Counted from the stretch's first letter, positions 28,093 to 35,038 are shown. The stretch: DNA of 51,114 nt from Burkholderiaceae bacterium (GCA_030654805.1 JAURWR010000056.1:1-51114); one strand, 5' to 3'. The notes: generated from the letters alone by a model not told the origin. Translations and numbers: made by a program.

Positions 28093-29113
28093 CTTTGGGC
28101 GTAGCGGCAACGTAACCAGCTATCGCATCGAGCCGATTGGCGGCCCCCTGGAGCGCTTCGGGTGCCACGTGAGCGTAGCGCTCGACCATGGCACCGGTTT
28201 TCCAGCCTCCGAGCCGTTGAAGCTCATGCGTAGGCGTCCCGGCTTGGCGATGCCAGGTGGCGAAGGTATGGCGCAGGTCGTGCCACTTGAAGTTTTCGAT
28301 TCCTGCTCTTGCCAATGCCGCGTTCCACGCTTTCGTGTTGACGTTGGAAACCGGTTCACCCTTGTAGGTGAACACGTAGAGGGGATGCTTGCCGATCTGC
28401 TTGCGAAGCGCCGTCAGTGCCATCTCGTTGAGCGGCACCGAGTGGGGCTGTCCATTCTTGTGCTGGCTCCCTGGGATCCAGGCGTGGCGCAAGTCAAGGT
28501 CGACGCACTGCCATTGGAGGCCCTTTACGTTGGCCTGGCGCAGCCCTGAAGCTACGGCGAATATCGCCATGTCGGCCAGGTGCTCCGGTAGCTCGGAGAT
28601 GAGTCTTTCGAACTCTGCGCGGGTGAGTGACCGAATGCGCCCTTCGGCCTCCCTGAAGAGTTTGAACTTGGGCACGCGCTCGATCCACTCCCATTCATCG
28701 CACGCCCGCCGAAGGATGGAGCGGATCAAGGCGAGGTAGCGATTCGTTGTGCCCGAACTGGCGATTTTTTCCCGAGCGAACTTGATGTTGTCGATCAGCG
28801 TGCGGTCGATCTCATCGAGGTACTTGCCGCCCAGGTAGCTATCGAGCCAGCGCAGCTTTGCCTTGTCGTCCGCATGGGTTGCCTTGTGCTTTGACTCGAG
28901 GAGCCATCGTAGGACCGCCTCCTCCCACGTGTGGCGAGGCTTCACGCCGAGTCGGTCTTGCTCCCATCTGGAGGCTGCGAGGCGATCATGGACCTGCTGC
29001 GCCTGGCGCTTGTCGGTAGTCCCAGTGCTTTGCTGTAGAGGTCTCGATTCGCCAGCGATGGGCGATAGCTTGATCCACCAGAAGGGCGAATCTTTGCGCC
29101 GGTAGAGGGGCAT
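28073..29113 (-). CDS. Tyrosine recombinase / integrase
   Basis: A 346-residue phage-type integrase adjacent to attL. An N-terminal arm-binding region starts MPLYRRKDSPFWWIKL, a SAM-like core-binding domain covers about 60-145, and the catalytic domain has R192 (ASGLRQANVKGL), H278 and R281 (KWHDLRHTFATW), W304 and the nucleophile Y313 (VERYAHVAPEAL). All catalytic residues are intact, so the element may still be mobile. ATG 29113 was chosen for its GAGGAG Shine-Dalgarno; the frame extends upstream to 29467 but that part overlaps the excisionase and rep genes. A broken relative of this integrase lies near 35100. Confidence 0.94.
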   Translation of the reverse strand: MPLYRRKDSPFWWIKLSPIAGESRPLQQSTGTTDKRQAQQVHDRLAASRWEQDRLGVKPRHTWEEAVLRWLLESKHKATHADDKAKLRWLDSYLGGKYLDEIDRTLIDNIKFAREKIASSGTTNRYLALIRSILRRACDEWEWIERVPKFKLFREAEGRIRSLTRAEFERLISELPEHLADMAIFAVASGLRQANVKGLQWQCVDLDLRHAWIPGSQHKNGQPHSVPLNEMALTALRKQIGKHPLYVFTYKGEPVSNVNTKAWNAALARAGIENFKWHDLRHTFATWHRQAGTPTHELQRLGGWKTGAMVERYAHVAPEALQGAANRLDAIAGYVAATPKEKGASE

Positions 29114-29310
29114 TGGAAATTCTCCTCGCCGCTTAACGCGACGCGAACAGCCGAAAGTTTTGTGAGGTGATCGAGCAGCATCGATTCGACAAAGACCCAG
29201 GCGCGGCCAATCTTGCAAGCCGGTATGCAGCCTGCCCGCGCAAGCCCTTGAAGCGTCTTTGGGTGAACCTTCAGTAGCCGGGCCGCTTCGGTGATGTCTA
29301 GGGTCGGCAC
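28942..29310 (-). CDS. Excisionase-like MerR/AlpA-type HTH protein
   Basis: A 122-residue protein starting at GTG 29310 with AAAGGGG at ideal spacing. Residues 1-50 are a winged-helix excisionase domain: LDITEAARLLKVHPKTLQGL followed by RAGCIPACKIGRAWVF, the typical DNA-binding helix and wing. Such proteins direct excision or regulate the integrase. The remaining 70 residues overlap the start of the integrase gene by 172 bp and are probably less constrained. It overlaps the end of the replication gene by 13 bp, placing it in a rep-xis-int operon. Confidence 0.78.
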   Translation of the reverse strand: MPTLDITEAARLLKVHPKTLQGLARAGCIPACKIGRAWVFVESMLLDHLTKLSAVRVALSGEENFQCPSTGAKIRPSGGSSYRPSLANRDLYSKALGLPTSARRSRSMIASQPPDGSKTDSA

Positions 29311-30596
29311 GGCGATCCCCTTTGATCAACGAGCCCGACGTCGGCAAAGCTGCCCGGCGCATCCGGGTCGAGCAGCTCGGGTGACTTGGCCAGGTGGTAG
29401 CTGTAGGGCTCGATGCGTGCCGGAACGCCATCGCGTCGAAGCCGCTTGATGACCTCGCCCTCGTCACCCCCGTAGACCTGCAGCATCAGGTTCACCAGCT
29501 TGCCTGCCAGCTGCTTGCCGTTCGTCTCGGCGACGTTCAAGGAGATGGTCGCGCTGTTGGCAATCGTCTTGATGCGCACCTGCTCGACGTCAAGGTGTGT
29601 CAGGCAGGGATACGCACCGGCAAGGTACTTCCCGGGCGCTGTGAGCAGCTCGAACGGGATCAGGCGGTCCTTGCCGTGCCACTCGACTTCAACGCGCGTC
29701 CAAGGGCTTGTGGGGTCGCCCAGCTGCTTGCCCTTCTCGTAGATCCGGCAGTACTTGCCGTTGGCCCGGTTGCCGATCCCGAGCGTGCGGCCCTTGTCTG
29801 ATCCCTCACCGGAGAGCCAGTCGCCGAAGACCTGGTGCCGTGGCTTGCGACCACCGGCATTGAAGCCGTCGTTGCGGTACTGCTCGATGGCCCAGGCGAT
29901 GCTGGCGGTCTCGCCCTTGAAGTCGTCATAGGCAACGTCGGCGCGCTTCATCTTGGCCTGGTGCGTACTCAGCCAGGTGGCGAGCGCGGACCAGGCTTGA
30001 ACCAAGGCGCATCCCTTGCCTTGAATGCTGAAGTACACACGCCCGCGCTGACTGGCACCACCCCAGGCGACCAGCCCGGCACCATCCCCGAATCGAATCG
30101 ACTGCTTGAACCCGAAGCAACCGTTGCGCTGTTCGAGGTGATCGATGGGCAGGAACTGCCGCATCTGCTCCATCACCCACCGCACCGACTCGCCAGCAGG
30201 CGGAACGAGGGAGAAGGCAAGGGCATCGATCTGGGCAGCAGTCGGTGAAGCCGAAGCAACAGGGCTGAGCTGGCGCACGATCTGGACGCCACGATTTCCA
30301 AGGCAGATGTCCACCTGCTCGCCGGTATCGCTGTCGATGCCTTTCATCCCGGACCAAGGGATACCGACATCGTCGGCTGTGATCTTTCCCCCCGTAGTTA
30401 CTGTACGGGGGGCTTCTGCGGCGGCGTCCGTGCCGTCGAGGCGCGGCGGCAAAGCCGCTCGCTGCTCGCCGTCGCACACACCGCTGCAATGGATCCTCGG
30501 CGCATCACTGGCCACTGGGACGGCAAGCGCGCCTGGCGTTGTCGGTGGCGACACCAACGCCGCAAAAGAGTCTTGAAGGAAAGAAGGGGATTCCAT
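29298..30596 (-). CDS. Replication initiation protein (Rep_trans / phage RstA-like)
   Basis: A 432-residue protein of the replication initiation factor family found in filamentous phages and small integrative elements (CTX RstA-like). Recognisable segments are FGFKQSIRFGDGAGLVAWGG, KMKRADVAYDDFKGE, GIGNRANGKYCRIYEKGKQL and PWTRVEVEWHGKDRLIPFELL, the last two being the conserved core. The first ~130 residues are low in recognisable features. It should nick and initiate rolling-circle replication of the excised circle. Start ATG 30596 is preferred over a TTG three codons upstream; the start sits on a GTCCCC/GGGGAC inverted repeat that may be its own operator. Confidence 0.85.
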   Translation of the reverse strand: MESPSFLQDSFAALVSPPTTPGALAVPVASDAPRIHCSGVCDGEQRAALPPRLDGTDAAAEAPRTVTTGGKITADDVGIPWSGMKGIDSDTGEQVDICLGNRGVQIVRQLSPVASASPTAAQIDALAFSLVPPAGESVRWVMEQMRQFLPIDHLEQRNGCFGFKQSIRFGDGAGLVAWGGASQRGRVYFSIQGKGCALVQAWSALATWLSTHQAKMKRADVAYDDFKGETASIAWAIEQYRNDGFNAGGRKPRHQVFGDWLSGEGSDKGRTLGIGNRANGKYCRIYEKGKQLGDPTSPWTRVEVEWHGKDRLIPFELLTAPGKYLAGAYPCLTHLDVEQVRIKTIANSATISLNVAETNGKQLAGKLVNLMLQVYGGDEGEVIKRLRRDGVPARIEPYSYHLAKSPELLDPDAPGSFADVGLVDQRGSPCRP

Positions 30597-30617
30597 GTCC
30601 CCCAATATATAGGGGAC
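30597..30617. promoter_or_regulatory. Inverted repeat at the rep start codon
   Basis: GTCCCC (30597-30602) and GGGGAC (30612-30617) flank a 9-nt AT-rich spacer CAATATATA. GGGGATTCC (30586-30594) and GGGGACTCC (30612-30620) are near-identical direct copies. The AT core could include a -10 box for rep, with the arms as operator. Confidence 0.4.
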
Positions 30618-30648
30618 TCCAAAGCCCTGTCAAGGGATTTGAAAGCCC

Positions 30649-31008
30649 CTAGTCGAAAACGCGCTTGTTCTCGATTTTCTCTTCGCCGGACACCGCTTTC
30701 CAGAAATTGGAGAGGTTCTTGGCGAGCTTGTAGCCGATGGACCTGTCGACGTCGGGGCCTTCATCCGGGAACTCGTCGCGGACTTTGATGCCGAGGATCT
30801 CCTCGTACTTGGCGATGGTCTTCTTGCTGTGAATCAGCACCAGAACTCGCCAGCCAACGTGACGACCGATCATGTACATGCCAATCGCCCCCTCAAGCTC
30901 GTCGGCACCGCCGTGGAAGTTGCGAATGGCGTTGTCTACAACGTCGGACATCCGCTTCGCCTCATCCGGTGTGAGGTGCTGAGTCTTAGCTTTTTTTCCT
31001 GAGGGCAT
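30649..31008 (-). CDS. Hypothetical protein of the integrative element
   Basis: A 119-residue charged, soluble protein without a signal or membrane segment. It begins with a lysine-rich MPSGKKAKTQHLTPDEAKRM and contains IGMYMIGRHVGWRVLVLIHS and GYKLAKNLSNFWKAVSGEEK. No family is recognised. It precedes rep on the same strand, separated by about 50 bp, and the strong hairpin lies 50 bp upstream of its start. No Shine-Dalgarno is evident before ATG 31008. Position between the hairpin and rep would suit a replication or copy-control accessory protein, but that is inference only. Confidence 0.65.
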   Translation of the reverse strand: MPSGKKAKTQHLTPDEAKRMSDVVDNAIRNFHGGADELEGAIGMYMIGRHVGWRVLVLIHSKKTIAKYEEILGIKVRDEFPDEGPDVDRSIGYKLAKNLSNFWKAVSGEEKIENKRVFD

Positions 31009-31058
31009 CCGGTCAGGATATCAGGCAAGGGGACTTCATGCACCCGCCTGCACACGCA

Positions 31059-31124
31059 CACATACCCACCGCCCCCCGCCCGCCTGCGTGGCGTGCGCCA
31101 CGGGCGGGGGGCCGTGGATATGTG
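31059..31124. other. Very long hairpin, candidate replication origin
   Basis: Arms 31059-31082 and 31101-31124 pair at 22 of 24 positions, including an unbroken 11-bp CCCCCCGCCCG/CGGGCGGGGGG. The enclosed loop contains a further perfect TGGCG-TG-CGCCA hairpin. There is no T-run on either side, so a simple terminator is unlikely. In an element that encodes a rolling-circle type initiator, this is the best candidate for an origin or single-strand packaging structure. Confidence 0.5.
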
Positions 31125-31163
31125 CGAAACAGCGAGTCAGAAACGCACCCTGGAAAGGTGCGG

Positions 31164-31355
31164 TCAGTCCGTATGAGCAGGGCTTCGCTGAGGACGTTGC
31201 GCAGCGGGAGCGATCTTGGTGGGGCCAGTTCCACTCTTGGGAAACGATGCTGTAGCTACCGCAGCAGATTTACGCATCCATTCAGGCCACTCCTCTACGC
31301 TTCGGCGCGAGGTTTCGAATTGCGAAAGGAACCCAGTTTTTGACTCATTCTTCAT
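31164..31355 (-). CDS. Small protein coupled to the dCTP deaminase (63 aa)
   Basis: Starts at ATG 31355, which overlaps the deaminase stop codon in an ATGA, with AGGAGAC upstream inside the deaminase gene. The first 40 residues (FLSQFETSRRSVEEWPEWM, then RKSAAVATASFP) look like a conserved small-protein motif with a WPEWM core; the last 20 are proline-rich and may be unconstrained. No family name is recognised. The tight coupling suggests it is made together with the deaminase and could be a partner, inhibitor or sensor. Its end lies 40 bp from the long hairpin. Confidence 0.6.
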   Translation of the reverse strand: MKNESKTGFLSQFETSRRSVEEWPEWMRKSAAVATASFPKSGTGPTKIAPAAQRPQRSPAHTD

Positions 31356-32971
31356 TGCGTGTCTCCTACGATGCTGGCCTGCTGGGGAACTCGGACAGTT
31401 TCTTCGACCATCTTCTCTTCAATGTACAAATATGTAAAGACAAGTCTTTTTATGCGCGGCCGTGACGCGATAGCGTCCGCGTCAAGGATCTCCCCTTTCT
31501 TATTCTTTCTCTCTCCGTCCATCGCGAAGAAATCCATATACCTTCGCGGCGCAACACCAACAAACGAACGGAAGTTCGCGCGCTTTGGTGACGGCTCGTG
31601 CGGCTCTACGCTTATAGAGTCTCCAAATAGTTCGTTAGTTCTACTTTTTTCATATGGCTCTATAAAAACAACTTCTGATATTCCACTAGCTACGATGTGT
31701 CTCGCACATATATGGCAAGGGAATGTGGTGCAAAAAAGCCTGGCCTGCTGCAGTGGCACTCCTAGTTTTGCCGCTTGAGTTATCGCCGCCATCTCTGCAT
31801 GAACCGCCCGTCCGAACTCTATTACATCAAAAAGCCGAGAATCTCGAAAGAAATCTTTAGTTCCATACAACGTCATTTTCGCCAAGTCCGCCGCGCTCCG
31901 CGAAGCCAAACCAGGTGAAAGCCATCCATTTTCTCGAAGTCTGTGTACGGCATCCTCGACAAGCTCAGCCTTAATCGTTGCGTTGGAATCTCGTCCCAGT
32001 TCGAAATCTCTTGCTAGATCCTCATCGCCATCCCAGTACAAACCGCCACCAAATTTTGGAACCTCATTGCATCCGGTAGCGAGGATGTCGCCGTCCAAAT
32101 TAATAATTGCCGCACCAACCTGGCGAGATAGATCCAATGAACGTAGCGCCGAAGCTTGAGCAAAGAACATTCCCTGTTCGTCGCGCGATGGAGATATATA
32201 CGGATCTCCGAACGTTAGCCGCACAAGCCGGCGCATTTGAGAATCTAATTGATTTCTTGAGTCGCTGCTAACGAAAAAATCGGCCAGAGGGAACGTTCTT
32301 CCCATTTTCTGGCCAAGCTCACCGTCCTCTTCATAATCTCTAGTTATGAGCCGAACGGCCAGCTCTTCCGGGTTCTTCGTGTCCCCAGTCTCACACCCTT
32401 GAAACAATTTCGTAAGATGACTCTGTCTCGCCTGCCGCGGAGAATATACAGATATTAGAGTGAAAGCCTTACCGTAGGTGTCCCTGTACAACGACACCTC
32501 TTCAGGACGCTTAAATGATCTGACGATGTACGCTACACGCTTGGTTGCACGCGCTTTTTCATCTCCAAACAACTTCTTTCTAATATCCCTAATCTCAGCG
32601 AGGCCCAATCTTCCGACTATGTCGGCCTGATTTGTAGCGCGCCTTAGAGCGGTTCCCTCCGTCATCAACCGCTCGATTCTTTCGTATTCATTTTTGGCGG
32701 TTAGCTGCCTGCCAATATATGGCCCGATTAATTCACTCAGCCTGACAATTTTTGTCTCGTAGTTAACCGCTTTTAATTGAGACTGTAGAGATGCGCAAAC
32801 TTTCGTTAAATCCACACCCGTAGGCCCAACAAATCCGAACACCAACTCAATCGGATTTTCCGAGCCATTTTCAGTTGTGCTGGTATTTGCGGATTCAACA
32901 GGTTCAGCGGACTGCAATTGCTCGGCAGGTTTGGCTTTTCTTGATCGCGGTGTTTTCTTTCCCGTTGCCAT
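31352..32971 (-). CDS. Anti-phage dCTP deaminase (AvcD-type)
   Basis: A 539-residue two-domain protein. After a lysine-rich tail, residues 42-250 form a P-loop kinase-like domain (VFGFVGPTGVDLTKVC). The C-terminal deaminase domain has zinc ligand H391 and catalytic E393 in HAEMAAI, and C419 and C422 in TTFPCHICARHIVASGI. This architecture is that of the defence deaminases (V. cholerae AvcD, E. coli dCTP deaminase) that deplete dCTP/dCMP during phage infection; housekeeping dCMP deaminases are about 150-190 residues and lack the N-terminal domain. Codon use is AT-rich compared with all neighbours. It overlaps small ORFs at both ends, and in the Vibrio system an upstream RNA, AvcI, keeps the enzyme off. 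Confidence 0.88.
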   Translation of the reverse strand: MATGKKTPRSRKAKPAEQLQSAEPVESANTSTTENGSENPIELVFGFVGPTGVDLTKVCASLQSQLKAVNYETKIVRLSELIGPYIGRQLTAKNEYERIERLMTEGTALRRATNQADIVGRLGLAEIRDIRKKLFGDEKARATKRVAYIVRSFKRPEEVSLYRDTYGKAFTLISVYSPRQARQSHLTKLFQGCETGDTKNPEELAVRLITRDYEEDGELGQKMGRTFPLADFFVSSDSRNQLDSQMRRLVRLTFGDPYISPSRDEQGMFFAQASALRSLDLSRQVGAAIINLDGDILATGCNEVPKFGGGLYWDGDEDLARDFELGRDSNATIKAELVEDAVHRLRENGWLSPGLASRSAADLAKMTLYGTKDFFRDSRLFDVIEFGRAVHAEMAAITQAAKLGVPLQQARLFCTTFPCHICARHIVASGISEVVFIEPYEKSRTNELFGDSISVEPHEPSPKRANFRSFVGVAPRRYMDFFAMDGERKNKKGEILDADAIASRPRIKRLVFTYLYIEEKMVEETVRVPQQASIVGDTQ

Positions 32972-33063
32972 CAGAGCCCTTTGAGGATGTGCTTGAACTC
33001 TAATTCCTCCAGCGGATCTGGTGACCCGAGGAAACGCACCTGTTCGGACGGTGGGTTCGTCAT
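32971..33063 (-). CDS. Small upstream ORF of the dCTP deaminase (30 aa)
   Basis: A 30-codon frame from ATG 33063 whose TGA shares one base with the deaminase ATG (TGATG). GAGG lies 10 nt before its start. The peptide ends LEELEFKHILKGL and could form an amphipathic helix. Just upstream on the same transcript AGCTAC-TTC-GTAGCT (33086-33100) makes a hairpin. The region 32972-33196 is also the place where an AvcI-like inhibitory RNA would be expected, so this could be a leader peptide, an antitoxin peptide or part of such an RNA. No homologue is recognised. Confidence 0.45.
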   Translation of the reverse strand: MTNPPSEQVRFLGSPDPLEELEFKHILKGL

Positions 33064-33196
33064 CTTTAAAAGCCTCGCCAGTCGTAGCTACTTCGTAGCT
33101 GAATGCTCGGGGTTAGCTGTTCTGGCTCGACCTCAGGGCTACTCTGCGTCCGCGAGAACATGACCGAAGCCGTACGTCCGGACGCTCCGCAGCCCC

Positions 33197-33243
33197 TTGA
33201 AAATCCGCGTGTCGGTGGTTCGATTCCGCCCCAGGCCACCAGT
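33197..33243 (+). repeat. Right attachment site (attR)
   Basis: Exact 47-bp copy of the 3' half of tRNA-Phe including CCA. It has no 5' half and is not a functional tRNA. It marks the right end of the integrative element. Confidence 0.95.
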
Positions 33244-33254
33244 CATCCCCGTCG

Positions 33255-33280
33255 AAGCCCGTCCATCGTGATGGGCTTTG
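33255..33280 (+). terminator. Displaced original tRNA-Phe terminator
   Basis: AAGCCC (33255-33260) pairs with GGGCTT (33273-33278), with an inner CCAT/ATGG alternative, followed by TGTCGTTT. It lies 12 bp after the duplicated tRNA end and was presumably the native terminator before the element inserted. Confidence 0.55.
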
Positions 33281-33402
33281 TCGTTTCCGGGGTGGGCGCA
33301 TAGGGGCCGCAGGGGGCTTCCAAGGGTCGGCTGAAGTTCGGTGCCGGACCTGCCTGTTGGACTGGCGGCCGCCCGGCCAGTTCCTGACGTAGGCGTCAGG
33401 AA

Positions 33403-33494
33403 GCGCTCACGGACCTCGGGTGAAAACTTGCTCGACTTGTTCATCGCTCCATCCTCTCAAAGATTGGAGCCTCCTCAAAATCCGGGGCGGTTCA
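33403..33494 (-). mobile_element. IS3-family insertion sequence, left-end remnant
   Basis: On the minus strand the segment begins with TGAACCGCCCCGGATTTTGA (terminal repeat typical of IS3-family elements) and continues through an AGGATGGAGC Shine-Dalgarno to ATG 33444, whose product starts MNKSSKFSPEVRER as in IS3 OrfA. The similarity stops abruptly at about 33403, where a perfect TTCCTGACG/CGTCAGGAA hairpin (33381-33402) begins. The rest of the IS is missing. It truncates the neighbouring integrase gene at 33494. Confidence 0.75.
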
Positions 33495-33966
33495 CATCGC
33501 TTACATAGCGGTCGCGGCCTGACTCCTTGAACCCCTTAACCCCTTGGCACGGGTTCGGCGCGTCGGTGTAACCCCACTCCCTCGCCTTGTTGAACAGGTG
33601 GCTCAGCAGAGCCTTTTCTCGGTTCGCTCGCGCCTTTGCTTGCTCGCCGCGCTTGTCGAGATACCCGCGCACGTGGTGCGGCTTGATGTTGCCGATCAGC
33701 ATCTTTCCGAACACGGCGCGCAGTCGGTCCAGCTCGATCAGGTTGTCTTTCTGGGTTCGGGCCGCCTTGCCGGGGATGACATCGCGTTCGTACCTGAGCG
33801 CGATCACATCGAATGTTCGAACGCTGGGGTCCGCTTCGCTGCCTTCGATCCGTGCCCATTCCAAAAGCGCCCGCGCTCGATCCTTGCCAAGCGCGGTCCA
33901 CTTTCGGGGGGCGGTGCTGGTGACGTGGTAATACCGATCGCCCTTCATGTGAAGGCTGCGTGGCAA
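33495..33966 (-). pseudogene. Integrase N-terminal half, truncated by IS3 fragment
   Basis: About 157 residues of a tyrosine recombinase: N-terminal region (GDRYYHVTSTAPRKWTALGK), a core-binding domain (KPHHVRGYLDKRGEQAKARA, REKALLSHLFNKAREWGYTD) and the linker GRDRYVSDV. The frame then enters the IS3 terminal repeat and stops at 33475. The catalytic domain is absent. It is a different integrase family from the intact one at 28073-29113. Confidence 0.85.
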
Positions 33967-33984
33967 GTCTTTGCCTTTGTTGAG

Positions 33985-34175
33985 GGTGCGGCGTCGGCCC
34001 GTGACCGTAGTGTTCGGTCATGTCGCGGTTTTTGTGCCCGAGAAGCCGCTGTGAGTGCCCAAGGTCTCCCGTATCACTCGCCGTCTTGGCGCGAATACGC
34101 GGAACTGAAAGCTCACCCCGGCGGCTTTCCGCGCCTTTGCAACCCGCCCACGTAGGGCAAGCATAGTCAGTGGCC
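33985..34175 (-). pseudogene. Frameshifted integrase C-terminal fragment
   Basis: Two frames together spell a tyrosine recombinase C-terminus: LALRGRVAKARKAAGVSFQF in one frame, then RAKTASDTGDLGHSQRLLGH and KNRDMTEHY after a shift near 34100. These include the second catalytic arginine, the GHKN histidine and the nucleophile tyrosine. The piece lies upstream of the N-terminal half in transcription order, so the two are from different copies or were rearranged. Confidence 0.8.
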
Positions 34176-34195
34176 GAGACCACTCAACAATCCCT

Positions 34196-34498
34196 TCACC
34201 GGCCGAGAAGCTCGCCTCTATTTTTCGGGTCGCAACTCTGGTGGAAGCACGACAGCACTTGCACCTGGTCATCGTCGATCACGTAGAACAGCGAGTACGG
34301 GAAGCGTCGCAAGCTGGCGCGTCGCATGTCTTCATCGATGCGGGGATAGAGCAGGGGGTTGAAGCGGATGAAGCGCTCAATCCGGTCGAGTTCATCGAGG
34401 AACTCGCCGCCCATGCCGATGTCCGGCTGGGAGTACCACGCGAACGCTTCCGCGACTTCCGCTTCGGCCAGCGGCTTGAAGATGAGCGTGAAGCTCAT
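34196..34498 (-). CDS. RelE/ParE-family toxin
   Basis: A 100-residue toxin of the RelE/ParE superfamily. The characteristic blocks are a helical hairpin AEAEVAEAFAWYSQPDIGMG, EFLDELDRIERFIRFNP, the strand segment YPRIDEDMRRASLRRFPYSL and FYVIDDDQVQVLSCFHQSCDP. ParE-like members target gyrase and RelE-like members cut mRNA; sequence alone does not settle which. Its start overlaps the antitoxin stop by 4 bp, the standard toxin-antitoxin layout. It sits among integrase remnants. Confidence 0.88.
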   Translation of the reverse strand: MSFTLIFKPLAEAEVAEAFAWYSQPDIGMGGEFLDELDRIERFIRFNPLLYPRIDEDMRRASLRRFPYSLFYVIDDDQVQVLSCFHQSCDPKNRGELLGR

Positions 34499-34722
34499 GC
34501 AGCCGACGCCAGCAGCTTTGCCTTGAGTTCCTGGAAGGTGACACCGGGTTCGTCCGGATGGGCTCGGTGGTGAGCGAGCCGCGCGCGCAACTCGGCGCGC
34601 TGCGCATCGGTGACGATGGCGGACGACGACTCGGAATCGGCGCTGGCGATCAGGGCTTCGCCCAGCTCGCGCTTCTCAGCCGGGCTCAGGTCGATCAGCT
34701 CTTCAACGATCTGCGCTTTCAT
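34495..34722 (-). CDS. Addiction module antitoxin component
   Basis: A 75-residue antitoxin of the small addiction-module family paired with RelE/ParE toxins. It begins MKAQIVEELIDLSPAEKREL and ends in a helical DEPGVTFQELKAKLLAS, the toxin-binding tail typical of the family. Start ATG 34722 was chosen because it gives the family's normal length; the frame extends 33 codons upstream without a motif. It precedes and overlaps the toxin gene, so both are cotranscribed and probably autoregulated. Confidence 0.85.
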   Translation of the reverse strand: MKAQIVEELIDLSPAEKRELGEALIASADSESSSAIVTDAQRAELRARLAHHRAHPDEPGVTFQELKAKLLASAA

Positions 34723-34783
34723 GCGGGAAAGCGTAGCACGGCCAAGCGAACCCTCACCAGCGATCCATAGTTCTGGAGTCCAC

Positions 34784-35038
34784 TCAGCTTGCTGACTTGT
34801 GCTGACTGACCATTGCGTCAATCAGCGCGTTGACGACCTTCAGAACGTATTCCTTCTGATTGCTCTTGAGCGCTTTTACCTCGCCGGCCGCAGTATTGAG
34901 CTTCACGAAGTGCATCGGTCGCCCCATCCAAAACAGACCGGCGGCAATCAGCAGCAAGAACAAGCCAAACCCGACGCCATCTTTTCCACCTGACCCTTTT
35001 TGCTTCTGACGTAGCTGCAGCGTAGCCGCCGAAAACAT
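34784..35038 (-). pseudogene. Truncated small membrane protein fused to integrase relic
   Basis: An 84-residue frame. Residues 20-84 contain one membrane segment (FGLFLLLIAAGLFWM) and a C-terminal domain FVKLNTAAGEVKALKSNQKE...VVNALIDAMV resembling DUF6232-type proteins. The first ~17 residues are not native: the same DNA, in another frame, encodes the end of a broken integrase. The gene therefore appears to have lost its true 5' end at a recombination junction. Whether the hybrid is expressed is unknown. Confidence 0.55.

Larger units (their letters stand above)
28053..33243. mobile_element. 5.2-kb integrative element in tRNA-Phe with anti-phage cargo
   Basis: Bounded by the 47-bp direct repeat and containing, all on the minus strand, a tyrosine integrase, an excisionase-like HTH protein, a replication initiation factor, a hypothetical protein, a long hairpin and a dCTP deaminase defence gene with two coupled small ORFs. 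No capsid, conjugation or portal gene is present, so it resembles a satellite or plasmid-like integrative element that replicates by Rep and depends on others for transfer. The cargo part (31350-32975) is visibly AT-richer than the host and than the int/rep part, which suggests separate acquisition. Confidence 0.9.

Noticed and set aside
31352-32971. Ordinary dCMP/dCTP deaminase of nucleotide metabolism
   Set aside because: The protein is about three times longer than housekeeping dCMP deaminases, has a P-loop N-terminal domain, differs in base composition from the host and lies on an integrative element.
33197-33243. A second tRNA-Phe
   Set aside because: Only the 3' half of the tRNA is present; the D arm and 5' acceptor strand are missing. 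It is the attR copy.
28053-33243. Complete prophage or conjugative element
   Set aside because: No capsid, tail, coat, portal, relaxase or type IV secretion gene is present in the 5.2 kb.
33139-33444. 101-codon frame beginning MNKSSKFSPEVRER as a transposase gene
   Set aside because: Only the first 14 residues match IS3 OrfA; after about 33403 the frame runs into unrelated DNA, an old terminator and attR. Treated as an IS remnant.
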